This document shows, piece after piece, positions 50,549 to 60,500 of a DNA stretch of 64,000 nt (position 1 is the stretch's first letter; each line of letters opens with the position of its first letter). The stretch is taken from positions 1 to 64,000 of the forward strand of contig NZ_LLWH01000231.1 of the NCBI RefSeq assembly GCF_001411475.1, given 5' to 3'. Under the pieces are notes generated by a model. The model searched no databases and had not been told where the DNA came from. It saw only the letters and a program-made list of their open reading frames with translations. This DNA is from Pseudomonas endophytica (GTDB lineage Bacteria > Pseudomonadota > Gammaproteobacteria > Pseudomonadales > Pseudomonadaceae). The position numbers and the translations under genes are program-made.

Positions 50549-50612
50549 AGTGTGGTGGTGGCTTGACTGACAGCATCAGGCCAATGCCTCCCTTGCTTGT
50601 TTATGGAAACTT

Positions 50613-51647
50613 ATGAATATTTTGATCGTTGGGCCCAGTTGGGTCGGTGACATGGTGATGGCGCAGACACTGTTCCAGTGCCTAAAACAGCGCCACCCGC
50701 AGTGCCAAATTGATGTGCTGGCGCCCGAATGGAGTCGCCCCATCCTTGAGCGCATGCCTGAAGTGCGCAAGGCTTTGAGCTTTCCGCTCGGCCATGGCGC
50801 GCTTGAACTGGCCACGCGACGCAAAATCGGCAAGTCCCTCAAGGGGCAATACGATCAGGCCATCTTGCTGCCTAATTCGCTGAAGTCGGCCTTGGTGCCG
50901 TTTTTCGCCGGGATTGCCAAGCGTACCGGCTGGCGTGGCGAGTTCCGTTATGGGCTGCTCAACGATGTGCGCACACTCGATAAACAACGCTACCCGTTAA
51001 TGATCGAGCGTTTTATGGCCTTGGCTTACGAGCCTGGCGCTGACCTACCTAAGCCGTACCCGCGCCCTGATTTGCAAATCGACCCGCACAGTCGTGAGGC
51101 CGCTTTGAGCAAGTTCGGCTTGGCGCTCGACCGTCCGGTGCTGGCGCTGTGCCCAGGTGCCGAGTTCGGCGAGTCCAAGCGCTGGCCGTCCGAGTATTAC
51201 GCCAAAGTTGCCGAGCAGAAGATCCGCGAAGGCTGGCAAGTGTGGCTGTTTGGTTCGAAAAACGATCACAGCGTGGGCGAAGACATTCGCTCACAACTGA
51301 TTCCCGGTTTTCGTGAAGAGTCCGTCAACCTCAGCGGCGAGACCTCGCTGGCCGAGGCCATTGACCTGCTGTCGTGCGCGCACGCCGTGGTCTCCAACGA
51401 TTCTGGGCTGATGCACGTCGCCGCGGCGCTTAACCGCCCGCTGGTGGCGGTGTACGGTTCTACGTCGCCGGGCTTCACCCCGCCCTTGGCCGATCAGGTT
51501 GAGGTTGTACGTTTGGGCTTGGAATGCAGCCCGTGTTTTGAGCGGACCTGCCGTTTTGGTCACTACAACTGCTTGCGCGAACTGATGCCTGCGCCGGTGA
51601 TTGAAGCCTTGCAGCGTTTGCAGGTTACGCCGGTCGAGGTCATCTAG
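50613..51647 (+). CDS. waaF: ADP-heptose:LPS heptosyltransferase II
   Basis: This 344-residue GT9 glycosyltransferase adds the second heptose to the LPS inner core on the cytoplasmic face. The N-terminus MNILIVGPSWVGDMVMAQTL and the donor-binding C-terminal half (LALCPGAEFGESKRWPSEYY, then CAHAVVSNDSGLMHVAAAL and YGSTSPGFTPPL) are typical. It opens a run of seven tightly packed genes to 57558. The ATG at 50613 overlaps no other gene. The next gene begins 1 bp after its stop. Confidence 0.96.
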   Translation: MNILIVGPSWVGDMVMAQTLFQCLKQRHPQCQIDVLAPEWSRPILERMPEVRKALSFPLGHGALELATRRKIGKSLKGQYDQAILLPNSLKSALVPFFAGIAKRTGWRGEFRYGLLNDVRTLDKQRYPLMIERFMALAYEPGADLPKPYPRPDLQIDPHSREAALSKFGLALDRPVLALCPGAEFGESKRWPSEYYAKVAEQKIREGWQVWLFGSKNDHSVGEDIRSQLIPGFREESVNLSGETSLAEAIDLLSCAHAVVSNDSGLMHVAAALNRPLVAVYGSTSPGFTPPLADQVEVVRLGLECSPCFERTCRFGHYNCLRELMPAPVIEALQRLQVTPVEVI

Positions 51648-52709
51648 GTGCGCGTTTTGTTGGTGAAAACCTCATCCCTTGGGGATGTGATTCATGCGCT
51701 GCCAGCGTTGACCGATGCGGCACGAGCCATTCCGGGCATCACGTTTGACTGGGTTGTGGAAGAAGGGTTTGCCGAGATCCCGACGTGGCACCCGGCAGTC
51801 GGCAAGGTTATCCCCGTGGCGATTCGCCGTTGGCGCAAAAACATCTGGGAAACCCTCAAAAGCGGCGAGTGGAAGCGGTTTAAGCAGAGCCTGCGCGCCG
51901 AGCAGTACGACTTGGTGATTGACGCCCAAGGGCTGGCTAAAAGCGCTTGGTTGACCCGCTACGTCAAAGCCCCCGTCGCTGGGCTGGACAAACATTCGGC
52001 CCGTGAACCGTTGGCCAGCCGCTTTTATCAGCGTCGTTTGGCTGTGGCCCGTGGCCAGCACGCGGTTGAGCGTGTACGCCAATTGTTCGCCTTGGCGCTG
52101 GGCTACGACCTGCCTAAAGGGCTGGGCGATTATGGCCTTGACGTCGAACGCCTCATTGAATTACCGCGCAACAAGCCTTACGTAGTGTTCTTGCACGGCA
52201 CCACGTGGGACACCAAACATTGGCCTGAAGTGTACTGGCGTGATTTGACCGTGCGCATGGGCCACTTGGGCATTGAAGTCCGTTTGCCGTGGGGTAATCC
52301 GGCTGAAAAAGCCCGTGCTGAGCGCATCGCCAGCGGCCTGCCGAATGCCGTGGTGTTGCCTAAACTGAACCTCGCGGGCGTGGCTAAAGTGCTGGCCAAT
52401 GCCAGTGCTTGCGTCGCGGTGGATACCGGGCTTGGGCATTTGGCGGCGGCATTGGATGTGCCGACCATTTCCTTATTCGGCCCCACCAACCCTGGCCTTA
52501 CCGGCGCTTACGGCAAGGTGCAGGTTCACTTGGCCAGCGACTTCCCGTGTGCGCCATGCCTGCAAAAGAAATGCACTTACCAGCCGACTGCACAGGACCA
52601 GCAGCGGTTTGATCTGAAAAACGAGTGGCCGCTGTGTTTCACTCGTCTGAACCCTGAGCGTGTCGCAAGTCGATTAAGCACGTTGTTACTGGCTGAGGAA
52701 CTGCGCTGA
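51648..52709 (+). CDS. waaC: ADP-heptose:LPS heptosyltransferase I
   Basis: This 353-residue GT9 enzyme adds the first heptose to Kdo2-lipid A. MRVLLVKTSSLGDVIHALPA is the classic WaaC N-terminus. The donor site includes VVFLHGTTWDTKHWPEVYWR and AVDTGLGHLAAALDVPTISL. The start is GTG at 51648, immediately after the waaF TAG. Its stop overlaps the waaG start by one base. The order waaF-waaC-waaG-waaP is the standard Pseudomonas core operon. Confidence 0.96.
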   Translation: MRVLLVKTSSLGDVIHALPALTDAARAIPGITFDWVVEEGFAEIPTWHPAVGKVIPVAIRRWRKNIWETLKSGEWKRFKQSLRAEQYDLVIDAQGLAKSAWLTRYVKAPVAGLDKHSAREPLASRFYQRRLAVARGQHAVERVRQLFALALGYDLPKGLGDYGLDVERLIELPRNKPYVVFLHGTTWDTKHWPEVYWRDLTVRMGHLGIEVRLPWGNPAEKARAERIASGLPNAVVLPKLNLAGVAKVLANASACVAVDTGLGHLAAALDVPTISLFGPTNPGLTGAYGKVQVHLASDFPCAPCLQKKCTYQPTAQDQQRFDLKNEWPLCFTRLNPERVASRLSTLLLAEELR

Positions 52710-53830
52710 TGCAACTGGCTTTTGTGCTGTACAAATATTTTCCGTTTGGTGGTCTACAACGCGATTTCATGCGAATCGCCTTAGAGTGCCAGCAGCGCGG
52801 GCATCAGATCCGTGTGTACACGATGATCTGGGAAGGTGATATTCCTCCGGGGTTTGAGGTGTTGGTCGCGCCGGTCAAGGCGTTTCACAACCACACTCGA
52901 AATGAAAAAATGCTCGCCTGGATGCAGGACGACTTGGCCAAACGCCCGGTCGATCGCCTGATCGGCTTCAACAAAATGCCCGGTTTGGACGTGTACTACG
53001 CCGCCGACGGCTGTTTTGAAGACAAAGCGCAGAACCTGCGTCATTCGTTTTACCGCTTCTTCAAACGCTACAAACACTTTGCTGAATACGAGCGAGCGGT
53101 GTTCGACAAGCACGCTAAGACTGAAATCCTGATGATTTCGGAAGTCCAGCAGCCGCTGTTTATCAAACACTACGACACGCCGTTAGAGCGTTTTCATTTG
53201 CTGCCGCCGGGTATTGCGCTAGACCGCCGTGCCCCGCCCAACGCGGCAGAGATTCGCGCCGAGTTCCGTCGCGAGTTCGATCTGGCGGACGACGACCTGC
53301 TGCTCGTGCAGATCGGCTCTGGGTTCAAAACCAAGGGTGTCGACCGCAGCCTCAAAGCGCTGGCCGCCTTAGCGCCGGAGCTTAAAAAGCGCACCCAGTT
53401 ATTGGTTATCGGCCAGGACGACCCCAAGGTCTTTCAATTGCAAAGCGCCACGTTGGGGTTGGGCGAGCATGTGCAGTTCCTCAAAGGGCGCAGCGATATA
53501 CCGCGCTTCCTGCTGGGCGCTGACGTGCTGATCCATCCGGCCTACAACGAAAACACCGGCACCGTACTGCTTGAAGCGCTGGTGGCGGGCCTGCCAGTGT
53601 TGGTCAGCGCGGTTTGTGGGTATGCCCATTACATCCGCGATGCCGATGCAGGCTTGGTGCTGGATGAGCCGTTTGAACAGACACAACTTAATGATTATCT
53701 GACCCACATGTTGTCCGACGATGCTGCGCGCACGGCCTGGAGCCAAAATGGCCTGGCCTACGCGCAGACGGCCGACCTCTATAGCATGGCGCAGCATGCT
53801 GCGGATGTGATTCTGGCGGAGCAACACTGA
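52709..53830 (+). CDS. waaG: LPS core glucosyltransferase WaaG
   Basis: This 373-residue GT4-type GT-B enzyme adds the first hexose to heptose II. The acceptor-side start is MQLAFVLYKYFPFGGLQRDF. The GT4 donor region is at about residues 195-330, with QIGSGFKTKGVDRSLKAL and the EX7E motif in HPAYNENTGTVLLEALVAGL. The length is right. It overlaps waaC by one base and waaP by one base, so the genes are translationally coupled. Confidence 0.96.
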   Translation: MQLAFVLYKYFPFGGLQRDFMRIALECQQRGHQIRVYTMIWEGDIPPGFEVLVAPVKAFHNHTRNEKMLAWMQDDLAKRPVDRLIGFNKMPGLDVYYAADGCFEDKAQNLRHSFYRFFKRYKHFAEYERAVFDKHAKTEILMISEVQQPLFIKHYDTPLERFHLLPPGIALDRRAPPNAAEIRAEFRREFDLADDDLLLVQIGSGFKTKGVDRSLKALAALAPELKKRTQLLVIGQDDPKVFQLQSATLGLGEHVQFLKGRSDIPRFLLGADVLIHPAYNENTGTVLLEALVAGLPVLVSAVCGYAHYIRDADAGLVLDEPFEQTQLNDYLTHMLSDDAARTAWSQNGLAYAQTADLYSMAQHAADVILAEQH

Positions 53831-54636
53831 TGAAGCTGATACTTGCCGAACCGTTCAAACGCTTGTGGGATGGGCGCGATGCGTTCACCGAAGTCGAGCA
53901 ACTGAATGGCGAGGTTTACCGCGAGCTGGAAGGCCGTCGCACCTTGCGTACGGAAGTCGATGGCCGTGGTTACTTTGTGAAAATCCACCGTGGCATTGGC
54001 TGGGGCGAGGTGTTCAAAAACCTGTTCACGGCCAAGCTTCCGGTGCTTGGCGCTGGCCAAGAGTGGCAGGCGATCAACCGCTTGCACCAAGTGGGTGTGC
54101 CGACCATGACTGCCGTCGCCTATGGCGAAAAGGGCAGTAACCCGGCGGCGCAGCACTCATTCATCATCACTGAAGAACTGGCACCGACGGTCAGCCTCGA
54201 AGATTTCAGCCTGAACTGGGTCAAGCAGCCGCCGCAGCCCAAGCTCAAGCACGTGCTGATCGCCGAAGTGGCGCGCATGACCGGCATGATGCACCGCGCA
54301 GGGGTTAACCACCGCGACTGCTACATCTGCCACTTTTTGCTACACACCGACACGCCGGTCACGGCTGATAACGTGCGCTTGTCGGTCATTGACCTGCACC
54401 GTGCCCAGACCCGTGCCGTTATCAGTCGCCGCTGGCGCAACAAAGACTTGGCCGCGTTGTACTTCTCGGCGCTGGACATTGGCCTGACTCAGCGCGATAA
54501 ATTGCGCTTCTTACGCGGTTATTTCCAAATGCCGCTGCGTCAAATCCTGCGTGAAGAAGCCCGCCTACTGGCTTGGCTCGAAGGCAAGGCGCAAAAACTC
54601 TACGCGCGCAAAGTGCGCTATGGAGATGCACTGTAA
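53830..54636 (+). CDS. waaP: Lipopolysaccharide core heptose I kinase
   Basis: This 268-residue WaaP (RfaP) kinase phosphorylates heptose I of the inner core. The kinase-fold motifs are visible: KIHRGIGWGEVFKNL near residue 51, the catalytic HRDCYICHFLL near residue 159, and the metal site in SVIDLHRAQTR. In P. aeruginosa WaaP is essential, and the core phosphates stabilise the outer membrane. It overlaps waaG by one base. Confidence 0.96.
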   Translation: MKLILAEPFKRLWDGRDAFTEVEQLNGEVYRELEGRRTLRTEVDGRGYFVKIHRGIGWGEVFKNLFTAKLPVLGAGQEWQAINRLHQVGVPTMTAVAYGEKGSNPAAQHSFIITEELAPTVSLEDFSLNWVKQPPQPKLKHVLIAEVARMTGMMHRAGVNHRDCYICHFLLHTDTPVTADNVRLSVIDLHRAQTRAVISRRWRNKDLAALYFSALDIGLTQRDKLRFLRGYFQMPLRQILREEARLLAWLEGKAQKLYARKVRYGDAL

Positions 54637-55370
54637 TGGCGGGTTGGAATCTGGCACCTGCTTATAGCGCGCTGGCTCACGATTTTGGCAGTTTGGAGGC
54701 GGTGTTTGCCCTGCAAGGTGAGCACCTGACTCGCGATCCGTTATCGCAAGTGATCCGTGTTGAACGTGACGGCGTTAATTACTACGTCAAGCGCTACACC
54801 GGCGCGGGTAAAGGTCTGCGTCGCTATCTGGGGCGGCCACGGGTGAAGTCCGAGTGGCAGAACCTCAATCGTTTTGCCAAATGGGGCATTCCGACCGCCG
54901 AGATAGTGGCTTGGGGCCTAGAGCGCAAAGGGTTTGCCTTCGCCCGTGGCGCAATGATTACTCGCGAACTGCCCAATACCCGCGATTTGTCAGAGCTGGC
55001 GGACAACAACGATCCGCTGCTCAAAGACCGTGCTTGGGTCGATGGCGTGAGCCGCCAATTGGCCCACTACACCAAGACCATGCATGACCATCGCTTCACC
55101 CACAACGATTTGAAGTGGCGCAACCTGCTGATCGACGATCAGGCGCGGCTGTATTTGATCGACTGCCCCAATGGCGACTTCTGGCGTGGTTTCTGGCTCA
55201 AATACCGCATCACCAAAGATTTAGCGTGCCTCGATAAAGTGGCTAAATATCACCTAACAGCCACCCAGCGTTTGCGTTTTTATTTGCAATACACCGGGCG
55301 CACCACGCTCAACGCGGCGGACAAAGAGCGGGTCCGTCATATCGTGCGTTTCTTTGAGGGCCGCGAATGA
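54636..55370 (+). CDS. wapP: LPS core kinase-like protein, WapP type
   Basis: This 244-residue lipopolysaccharide-kinase (Kdo/WaaP superfamily) protein corresponds in position to PA5008 (wapP) in PAO1. The start is the ATG at 54636, one base into the waaP stop; an in-frame codon at 54573 lies inside waaP. Kinase motifs are NYYVKRYTGAGKGLRRYLG (Lys), the catalytic loop HNDLKWRNLLID, and LYLIDCPNGDFWR in place of the usual DFG-like aspartate pair. It likely phosphorylates heptose II. It overlaps the next gene by 4 bp (ATGA). Confidence 0.85.
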   Translation: MAGWNLAPAYSALAHDFGSLEAVFALQGEHLTRDPLSQVIRVERDGVNYYVKRYTGAGKGLRRYLGRPRVKSEWQNLNRFAKWGIPTAEIVAWGLERKGFAFARGAMITRELPNTRDLSELADNNDPLLKDRAWVDGVSRQLAHYTKTMHDHRFTHNDLKWRNLLIDDQARLYLIDCPNGDFWRGFWLKYRITKDLACLDKVAKYHLTATQRLRFYLQYTGRTTLNAADKERVRHIVRFFEGRE

Positions 55371-56119
55371 CTGATTTTTTAGCAGGGCCGGAGCGGGCGT
55401 TACTGGAACGCAACGGGTTGGCAGATTTCGATGCCCTGTGGAACCTGCAACTGGACGCGGTCGACGAGCCCAATACCAGCCGTGGTGGTTGGAGCACAGT
55501 GTTCCGCATGGACCTCGAAGGGCAGGGTTTTTACCTCAAACGCCAGAGCAACTACCTGACCCGTACCTTGCACAGGCCGTTGGGCGAGCCGAGTTTTGCC
55601 CGCGAGTTTCGCAACATTCAGCGTTATCAGCAGTTGGGCATTCCAGCACTGGAAGCAGTTTTTTTTGGTGAGCGAAAAGTGCCGGGCGAGCGCCGCGCCA
55701 TCCTGATGACGCGGGCGCTGGACGGTTGGAACGACCTCGACTCGCTGCTCGAACAGTGGCCGCAACTGACCCGTGAGCAGCAACAAGCGATTTTGCGCAC
55801 ATGCGGTCAGTTAGCGCGTCAGTTGCACGCGGCGCGTCAGGTGCATGGCTGTTTCTACCCCAAACACATCTTTGTACAGGCCGACGGTGCGGGCTATCGC
55901 GCGCAGTTGATCGACCTGGAGAAAACCCGGCCATTATTGCTGGGCCAGCGCGACCGAGTGAAAGACATCGAACCGTTACTACGCCGGGCCCAAGTCTGGA
56001 CCGCAGAGGATGTGCGCACGCTGCTGGCGGCGTACCTCGATCAACCGGCTGACAGTGGCCTAGTCGATGCGTGGTTTGAGCGTTTGAATGTACGGCGCAG
56101 CCACAAGGAGAATCGCTGA
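55367..56119 (+). CDS. wapQ: InaA/WapQ-type kinase-fold protein, likely catalytically altered
   Basis: This 250-residue protein of the InaA/LPS-kinase family holds the position of PA5007 (wapQ). Visible features are GFYLKRQSNYLTRTLHRPLG (nucleotide-binding Lys) and the loop HGCFYPKHIFV. That loop lines up with HRDCYICH in WaaP and has Cys where the catalytic Asp should be. LIDLEKTRPLLL keeps the metal Asp. The change is typical of InaA-type proteins, so it may be a regulator or pseudokinase rather than a missing function. It is coupled by overlaps to both neighbours (ATGA, TGATG). Confidence 0.8.
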   Translation: MTDFLAGPERALLERNGLADFDALWNLQLDAVDEPNTSRGGWSTVFRMDLEGQGFYLKRQSNYLTRTLHRPLGEPSFAREFRNIQRYQQLGIPALEAVFFGERKVPGERRAILMTRALDGWNDLDSLLEQWPQLTREQQQAILRTCGQLARQLHAARQVHGCFYPKHIFVQADGAGYRAQLIDLEKTRPLLLGQRDRVKDIEPLLRRAQVWTAEDVRTLLAAYLDQPADSGLVDAWFERLNVRRSHKENR

Positions 56120-57558
56120 TGCGTTTATCCGAATTGCAAACTGCCGGACGCAGCCCGGATTTACCGCTGAGCCTCGAGCTGTCAGACGCCGCCGGGTCTG
56201 CGCAGTTGCAAGTGTTGAGCTTGCTGCGGGTGTTGCCGGGCCAGCGTTATGTGGGCGCGGGCGTGTGGCGCGGGCGCACGGTGTTGGCCAAATTAATGGT
56301 CGGCAGCAAGGCAGCGCGCAACTTTGAGCGGGAGCTGAAGGGCGTACGCCTGCTGGCGGAGCAAGGGTTGACCACGCCGCAGTTGCTGGTCGATGGTTTG
56401 CAAGAAGGCGAGGGCGGCTGGCTGCTGTTTGAGTTCCTCGAACACGCGCAAAGTCTAGGTGACGCGTGGAGTGCTGTTGAATCGTTGCCGGTGCTGGCCG
56501 ACGAGCAGCAAGCGGTCCTGGCCCAAGCGCTGGAGGCCATTGGGCAGATGCACCTCAAGGGCCTTTGGCAAGAAGACCTGCATCTGGACAATCTGCTGCG
56601 CCACAACGGCAAACTGTATGTGATCGACGGTGCGGGGATTTGCGTCGAAGAAGCGGGCAAACCGCTGTCGCGACAAAAAGTGCTGGAAAACCTTGGGGTG
56701 TTCTTCGCTCAGTTGCCGAAAAGCCTTGAGCCGTTTATTGAAGAACTGCTGGTGCATTACTTGCTCAGCAACGGCGAACACGCCTTGCCACTGGAGGCGC
56801 TGCTCAAACAGGTCGAAAAAGTTCGCGCCTGGCGTCTGAACGACTTCATGAACAAGGTGGGCCGCGACTGCACGTTATTCAGCGTACAGCGCGGAGCGTT
56901 TGCCTTGCGCGCGTTTGCCCGCGAAGAAGAACCGGCCCTGTTGCCGGTGCTGGCCAAGGCCGATGCGTTGCTCGATCAGGGGCATTTGTACAAAACCGGT
57001 GGCGCAGCCAGCGTTGGCAAAGTCGACGTGGCTGGCCGCGCGCTGGTAGTCAAACGCTACAACATCAAAGGCTTTGCGCACTGGCTCAAGCGCTTCTGGC
57101 GCCCGAGCCGGGCGTGGCACTCATGGCAGGAAGGCAATCGGTTGTTGTTTTTGGGCATTGCCACGCCCAAGCCGCTGGCGCTACTGGAAACCCGCTTTTT
57201 GTGGCTGCGCGCCAAGGCGTATTTGGTGACCGAGTACCTGTCCGGCCCGGACATCATCGAGCGCTTTGCCCCTTATGTAGAGAGTGGCGATGCGCCCGAA
57301 GCCGAGTTGCAGGCGCTGGATCAACTGTTTGCCGACTTAATTCGCGAGCGTATCAGCCATGGCGATCTCAAGGGCTACAACGTTTTTTGGGATAACGGAC
57401 GTTGGGCGCTGATCGACCTAGACTCCATGTGCCAGCACTCCTCGCAAAGCAGCTTCGCCTCGGCATACGCCCGCGACCGTGCGCGGTTTATGCGCAACTG
57501 GCCGCAGGCTACGGCCCTGCATCGCTTGCTGGATCAGCGTCTGCCGACGGTGAGCTAA
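56119..57558 (+). CDS. Tandem two-domain LPS kinase-fold protein (PA5006-like)
   Basis: This 479-residue last gene of the core operon holds the place of PA5006. It contains two kinase-like units. The first, at about residues 40-210, has the catalytic-loop QEDLHLDNLLR and YVIDGAGI. The second, at about 285-475, has ALVVKRYNIKGFAHWLKRFW, HGDLKGYNVFWD and ALIDLDSM. Both halves keep the loop Asp and Asn, and the second also keeps the ID/LD metal site. The substrate is unknown, presumably core oligosaccharide. A terminator hairpin is built across its stop codon, and a large toxin gene faces it 12 bp away. Confidence 0.85.
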   Translation: MRLSELQTAGRSPDLPLSLELSDAAGSAQLQVLSLLRVLPGQRYVGAGVWRGRTVLAKLMVGSKAARNFERELKGVRLLAEQGLTTPQLLVDGLQEGEGGWLLFEFLEHAQSLGDAWSAVESLPVLADEQQAVLAQALEAIGQMHLKGLWQEDLHLDNLLRHNGKLYVIDGAGICVEEAGKPLSRQKVLENLGVFFAQLPKSLEPFIEELLVHYLLSNGEHALPLEALLKQVEKVRAWRLNDFMNKVGRDCTLFSVQRGAFALRAFAREEEPALLPVLAKADALLDQGHLYKTGGAASVGKVDVAGRALVVKRYNIKGFAHWLKRFWRPSRAWHSWQEGNRLLFLGIATPKPLALLETRFLWLRAKAYLVTEYLSGPDIIERFAPYVESGDAPEAELQALDQLFADLIRERISHGDLKGYNVFWDNGRWALIDLDSMCQHSSQSSFASAYARDRARFMRNWPQATALHRLLDQRLPTVS

Positions 57559-57567
57559 AGGCAGACG
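57538..57567. terminator. Terminator hairpin overlapping the stop of the waa operon
   Basis: CGTCTGCC (57538-57545, in the coding end) pairs with GGCAGACG (57560-57567, after the TAA), followed by CTTTTAG. The 14-nt loop holds the stop codon. It is the only termination signal in the 12-bp convergent gap. Confidence 0.65.
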
Positions 57568-57570
57568 CTT

Positions 57571-60500
57571 TTAGTGAGCGAGCCTCATGTTCAGTGACGT
57601 CAGGCGCTCCATCAGCACGGGAATATCATCGAAGCGTTGTTGATGAAGGCCAGGCAGTGAAGGGATGTCCAGATAGATTTTCGAGCCATCCAGTTGCAAC
57701 ACGGTGTGAACCAGCGTTTGGTCGGGTGCTCGATGGATCAGTGTCGGCCCTTGCGGCAAATAGTTGTCAAACACATACAAACCTGGCGTTTTAAGCAGGG
57801 TGTTCAGTTGAACCGGTGTGTAGCTTTTTAAAATGTAGCGGCTGGCCGGGACTTCCATCGTCAGGTTCAGGTCGGTACGCAGCATGTAGTTCTCGGATTT
57901 ATTGGACGCATTGGCGGTGACGATGCCCTTGTCCCTTGACCATCCACGACCTGTACCGGGTGCCACATCGTCGATGCGCACGCCGAGAGCATTTTCTATT
58001 TCAGCAATCCCTGGAATGCCTTTAAAGGTATTGGAATGGGTGCTGCCAACCAGTGCGACCCAATTCTGATTGCCGTTTTTTGTCTGGTTGGCCTGAATAA
58101 CCCGTGTAGAAAACCAGGAAAACCTCTCCAGTCGTGGTTGTAATCCGTCGACTTGGGCCAGGCCCTTGCTCAAGTAACTGGCAGCACAGTCAATGGCCTT
58201 GATTCTGATACCGCGCTTCTGCGCTTCCAGTACGACGTTACGAAAGGTGTAACTCCCGCCGGGGTAGGTGTTGTGTGAGTAGTCCAGCTTGTGCAGAAAG
58301 TCGTTTAGCGAGTCGGACATTTTCCCGCTGTTGAAGAAGTCATCCAGATCGGCCTGATGAAAGTCGGTTTGCAGGTGTTCCATGTACAGCGTTTTGACGT
58401 GAATTTTGGCCAGTTCTTCCATGTGAATGATCAGAAACTGCTTGCTGCCAATGGCTGAATGCACTTCCCCGATGACCATGCCTTTGAAGTCCTTGAAGAT
58501 TTTCTTCAGCATGTCCGGGGGCGTGATGGTGGCCAAGAAGTCAGGCAACGGTGGGCGTGCCATGGGCGTGAATATTTTCAGGAAGGCTTTGGCCTCTTCG
58601 TGCAGCGCGATGCGTTGTGCGTTGAAGGCGGCCAGTTCGACGTTGAATTTAGCTGATGCAGGGGAGACAGTTTCCAAGCCTCTGTATCGGTTGTTCAGAT
58701 GGGCAATCGCCTGTTTGTGTTCGTCGCGCAGATCATGCCCGCTAAAAGTCGGGCTGCCAGATGTTTTGGAGGCTGGGAGGATGGTTGTGAGTGGCTGCCA
58801 GCTGGATTCGCCCCCGGCATTGAATCTTTTTACCTCCCAATACGTATCAGAAAAATGCCGGCGCACGGCATGGTGCGTGTCGGAGCCCTGCGCCAAACGA
58901 CCTTGTGTGTTTAAACGCCAATGTCGGCCCGACCAGTCAAAGTGCACTTGGAACGTGCACGAGTCTTGTTGGATGTAGGTGCGGTGGTTGACGGTAAAAA
59001 TCCCGTTTTTATCGGCAGCAATGCCGCTCAATGACACATCGGTCACCGCACTGGCTTCGATAAGTGCTTCGATGGCCGTGGGCTTGCTGCCCCGGTTGAC
59101 TTGCAGGTCCAGTTCCCAGTCACCGGCGCCAAGGCTGCGCACGGGGTAGCCGTGGTTCGCGTCGGGCTGGCGCTCATCAACGATGAGCCAACGGTTGTCC
59201 AGCGTGTCGTAATGCGTGCGATAGAGGTGCCCATCCGTACCTTTGACGTATTGCAGCGGTTCGCTGCTGCCCGCCGGGGTGAATTCATAAATCCCGGCTT
59301 GATAGCGCTCGCCGGTTCGCAATGTCATGCCGTTGGTCGTTCTTGAACTCGGCTGTAGATGGGTGAGTGTCAAGGCCGGGTGCGGTGGCCGTTGACGAAT
59401 GGACTTGGCGAAAACGGCAGAACCGGCAAAGTCCGACGCACCATCCGTTAGATGGGTGATTGAGCCCATGAAGTGCAACAGGGCTTCCTGCTGCTCGTCA
59501 CGTGATAGGGCATCCAGGCCCAAATTGATCGAATACAAAAAGCGCAGAATCGCCACAGGCAACATGATTTTGAACGGGAGTACGAAGGACACCAGGTCCA
59601 GCAAAGTGTCGAGCGTCTCGATCACCGTTGCGACGTTGCTTTCTTGCGTGGTGGTCGATTGTTCATTGGCGTTACGGGTCGCGAACAGGGCCTCTATTTG
59701 ATAAGACTGTTCCAGAAAGTGGTCCTTGATACTCAGCAGGTGGCTCAGTTGAGACGCGATAGAACCGGTTTTGAGCAGAGGGCCGATATAGGATCGGTTG
59801 ATCTCAGTGACGCGCTGCATGATGTAAGGGTGCAAGGTTGTGTGGGCGAGTGCAGTGCCCAAGGATTCGAGGTCAGTAAATTCGCGGAACCAGATGTTGT
59901 CGGGTGCTTGCGGGGTGTAGCAGACGCGGGTGGTCGACAATTGCTGGCTGATGACGAATACGCCCGGCAGCGGCCTGTTCTTGAGCAGCAGTTGTGAAAC
60001 GTAGATTTTCTTCCCATCAACCAGGCGCTCGTCGCTGTGTACCGGCCGGTCGAGCAGGGCCTTTATCCAGGCGGCGGTATGCGGTGTCAGTTGTTTCGAT
60101 AACGTGCCTTCCACCAGGTCCAAGCGCAGCAGCGCTGTTTTCAATGCCACGTAGCGTTCTTTTCGCCACTGCGCGGCGGGAGATTCCAGCAAGGTGTGAC
60201 GCAGATGCGTTTGAAATAAACGCCCGACGTCCAGTTGGCGCACCAATGCTTTGACGTAGGCGGGGGCGAGTGTGGGATGCGTCTGGTTGTTTTCACCCAA
60301 CACGCGTGCGGTCAGCGCAAAGGTCAGATCAAGCTTGCCGACATTATCCAGTGCCACGGCGCTCAGACTGCGACGGGTTTCTCTATATGAAAGGGTGGGC
60401 CCTGTGCGGTGCAAGCTATTGGCGGCGGCATAGCCCGAGGTGGCAAAGGGATAAATGACCGGGCCCGTGCTTATGGCCTCTGTGGTTGAAATCATGAGGC

